Source: Druceiella hillmani | Lineage: Eukaryota; Arthropoda; Insecta; Lepidoptera; Hepialidae | Assembly: GCA_039881145.1 (NCBI GenBank) | Contig: JAYKKI010000008.1 | Coordinates: forward strand, 34,544,501 to 34,608,500 | DNA length: 64,000 nucleotides | Reading direction: 5' to 3' | Part shown: one piece after another, positions 62,001-64,000 of the stretch | Numbering within the stretch: position 1 is the first letter of the stretch | Layout of the letters: each line of letters opens with the position of its first letter | Made by a program: the position numbers and the translations under genes | The notes under the pieces: model-generated | The model's database searches: none | Told to the model about the DNA's origin: nothing | What the model saw: only the letters and a program-made list of their open reading frames with translations

Positions 62001-64000
62001 TGGCCTTAACTTTGTTTATGCTTAGTTTAAATCGGTGAAATTGTTGATAAATTATATGGTAAAATCAGCTTGTTAAAATTTATTTATAGTTAGTATTGAA
62101 TGAGATAAAGGTAAATAAGAAAAAAGCAAAAGATTAGAAATGTACAATTTTTACAGTTTGCTAAATTATTTTGATTTATACATTTAATTAGAAAAAGGAA
62201 ATTTCAGTTCTATAAACACTATGGATAGGTCCATGATAAGCATCATCGTTATCTGGCGCCTATGCAGAAATAAAATCACTTTTTTGTAGAATTTTTTGCA
62301 TTTCTGACTGGAAAATTGTATAAGATCAACTTTCCGATGGTTTGAGTCTTTAAATATTTTTTTGCGTAATAATTAGACAGCGAGAAAAACTGAGACTAGT
62401 CGGAGAAACACAGGCCAGCAGAGTATGGTGAGAGAGAGAATATAATCCATTCAGGTGAAAGAGTTTCTTACGCGTCACGTTGAGAGTTTAGTAGCTCCAT
62501 ACACACCTCGGCCCTTTTCTGCAGTCGAAGTTGTATTAGTTCATTTGGTAGCCAAATACAATATTTCCATTTTACCCCAAAGTGTGAAGTTTTCTTTCTC
62601 TTTCGATATAAGAGTATGAGAGTAGATCTATCAGATGAGTTAAACTTAATCTAAGATTTGTTTCTAAAAAGCTACTTAATTTTTTAAATTTACCATAAAA
62701 TTCCTCTGTATGAGGATTACCGGAAAGGTATAAATTTATTTTTTTGCATTTTTGAAATCAATGACTATATCACAAGGTTTTTGCTTTATCGACTCGTTTT
62801 ATTTCTCGGGGCTCGCGAATTCTCAGAAATTTGAAAAACTTAATGTTTTTAGGACACTCGATAAAATATACGCGAAAAAAGATATGTGATGTGGGTCTAT
62901 TTACAAATAACACCATTCTTCTGATATAGAGATATTATAATATAGGTATTTTTCGGGAGATATTAAAATATCGGTATGAGTCTGGTATATTTTATTCTCT
63001 TGTCAAAGAACGGTGATGTGTTCACAATGATCAAAACGTGTAGCATTACTCCGACATAGAAATTGCGTAAAATACATCTTATATTGCACACTCTTAAAAA
63101 CCGTTTTGTACATTTTGAGTCCGAAAAGGAGTGAAACACTTAACTTAAAATCTACATGATGTTGAGACTGACTTTCTTAAATTAATGTTATAATCAATGG
63201 TTACACATAGGCTTGCGTACATTTTCTCATTGAAAAAATATTATTAAGTAATTAAAATAAATGGAAATAAATTATTCGCAGCGGAGTGTAGATATTACAT
63301 TAGTTCAAAAGTAACCTAAGACCATTTCAAGTGTTCGCGTATAAAATATTTTGCTATTTTGACATTTTTATATTCAATCTATTAATAACAAAAAAAGTTG
63401 ACTCTTCCTTTATTTTGACAACATGGGATCAAAATATTAAAATTGTGTTAAAAGACAATCACGTCATTTATTAAGATACGAATGTAATTGTACAACACAT
63501 TAATATTAACCGCTCACAGGCTTCTCACCTAACGAAAACAGTCTGACTTAATCCAAACACAGAAATGCTTCTCGAATCCACTTCAACCTTACGCTGCAAT
63601 ATTAGTAAAGCTTCTATATCATTATTATTATAAATTATTAATGTTTACTCAAGTACTTCCCTCTTGCCACTGTAGAGAATACAATGGCTGCATACACGTG
63701 GCTCGGTCTTCGGTATGCACACTGATTTTATCGCGCACTATAAGCGTGTTTTGAGTTATATTTTTGTTTAATTTAGAAACGAAGTTTAATCGATATTTAA
63801 TTATTCGTATAAATTCCATTTAGAGTATGGGCACATACCCAGTCTGCTGAGATAACAATTTAAATCATGAGTGTCGAATTATCTTAATTTTCTTATGCTA
63901 ACAAAGAAGTACAAGAGGATTAATGAATTTATTAATCGGACGTTATGTGATTCCGTCATAAAAATTAGTTTTGATTGCTTCTTTTGTAAATTTGTGAAGA
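62001..64000. other. gene-free stretch to the window end
   Basis: AT-rich with no recognisable genes, RNAs or long repeats. A mixed-composition patch at 62380-62530 could not be assigned. Confidence 0.45.

Noticed and set aside
61960..62035. SINE-head-like sequence (CGTGGTCTTTTGGTTATC)
   Set aside because: An A-box-like word is present but no B box or tail; too weak to call.

Overview
The window is AT-rich eukaryotic DNA, most likely from an insect. It holds a six-copy interstitial block of the arthropod telomere pentamer TTAGG, an R1-clade non-LTR retrotransposon, Helitron, pogo, piggyBac and mariner relatives, and many long (TA)n and (CATACA)-type microsatellites. I see no bacterial signals, rRNA or convincing tRNA. 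Only one short stretch (about 16840-17107) looks like an exon of a host gene, so the window is mainly intergenic or intronic.

Layout. 1-6.2 kb: gene-poor, with a diverged inverted-repeat element (2908-4118) and the TTAGG block. 7.3-11.7 kb: a broken minus-strand Helitron Rep/helicase gene; a piece of it also occurs in inverted orientation upstream (7328-7691), giving arms of about 365 bp. 12.7-17.1 kb: a perfect 28-bp-arm palindrome, a GC-richer unique island and the candidate host exon. 17.8-26.4 kb: a giant inverted repeat (arms of about 1.2 kb, nearly identical) whose centre is a microsatellite. A full-length, apparently intact R1-clade element (19761-24728; ORF1 474 aa, ORF2 997 aa) has inserted into that microsatellite, consistent with the microsatellite-specific Waldo/Mino group. 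29.3-33.0 kb: a pogo-type DNA transposon with an intact 721-aa DDD transposase that ends in a PHD finger, with subterminal GGATCATTTT sites and a tandem-repeated 3' flank. 35.3-36.4 kb: a decayed piggyBac transposase. 44.5-45.9 kb: an inverted-repeat element carrying three copies of a hammerhead-ribozyme-like motif. 56.9-57.6 kb: a minisatellite of about 60 bp period. 60.3-61.5 kb: a dead mariner with a frameshift and a lost third catalytic Asp.

Between these lie unique blocks of higher GC (around 13.8, 49.7, 53.5, 54.7-55.1 and 61.8 kb) and a three-copy dispersed GC-rich repeat (37.3, 47.6, 52.3 kb). They are unlike the AT-rich background and may be conserved regulatory DNA or old exapted repeats.

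The recurring theme is inverted duplication at every scale, from 20-40 bp hairpins with loops of a few bases to 1.2 kb arms. All calls are from reading the sequence and from remembered family motifs; no database search was run.
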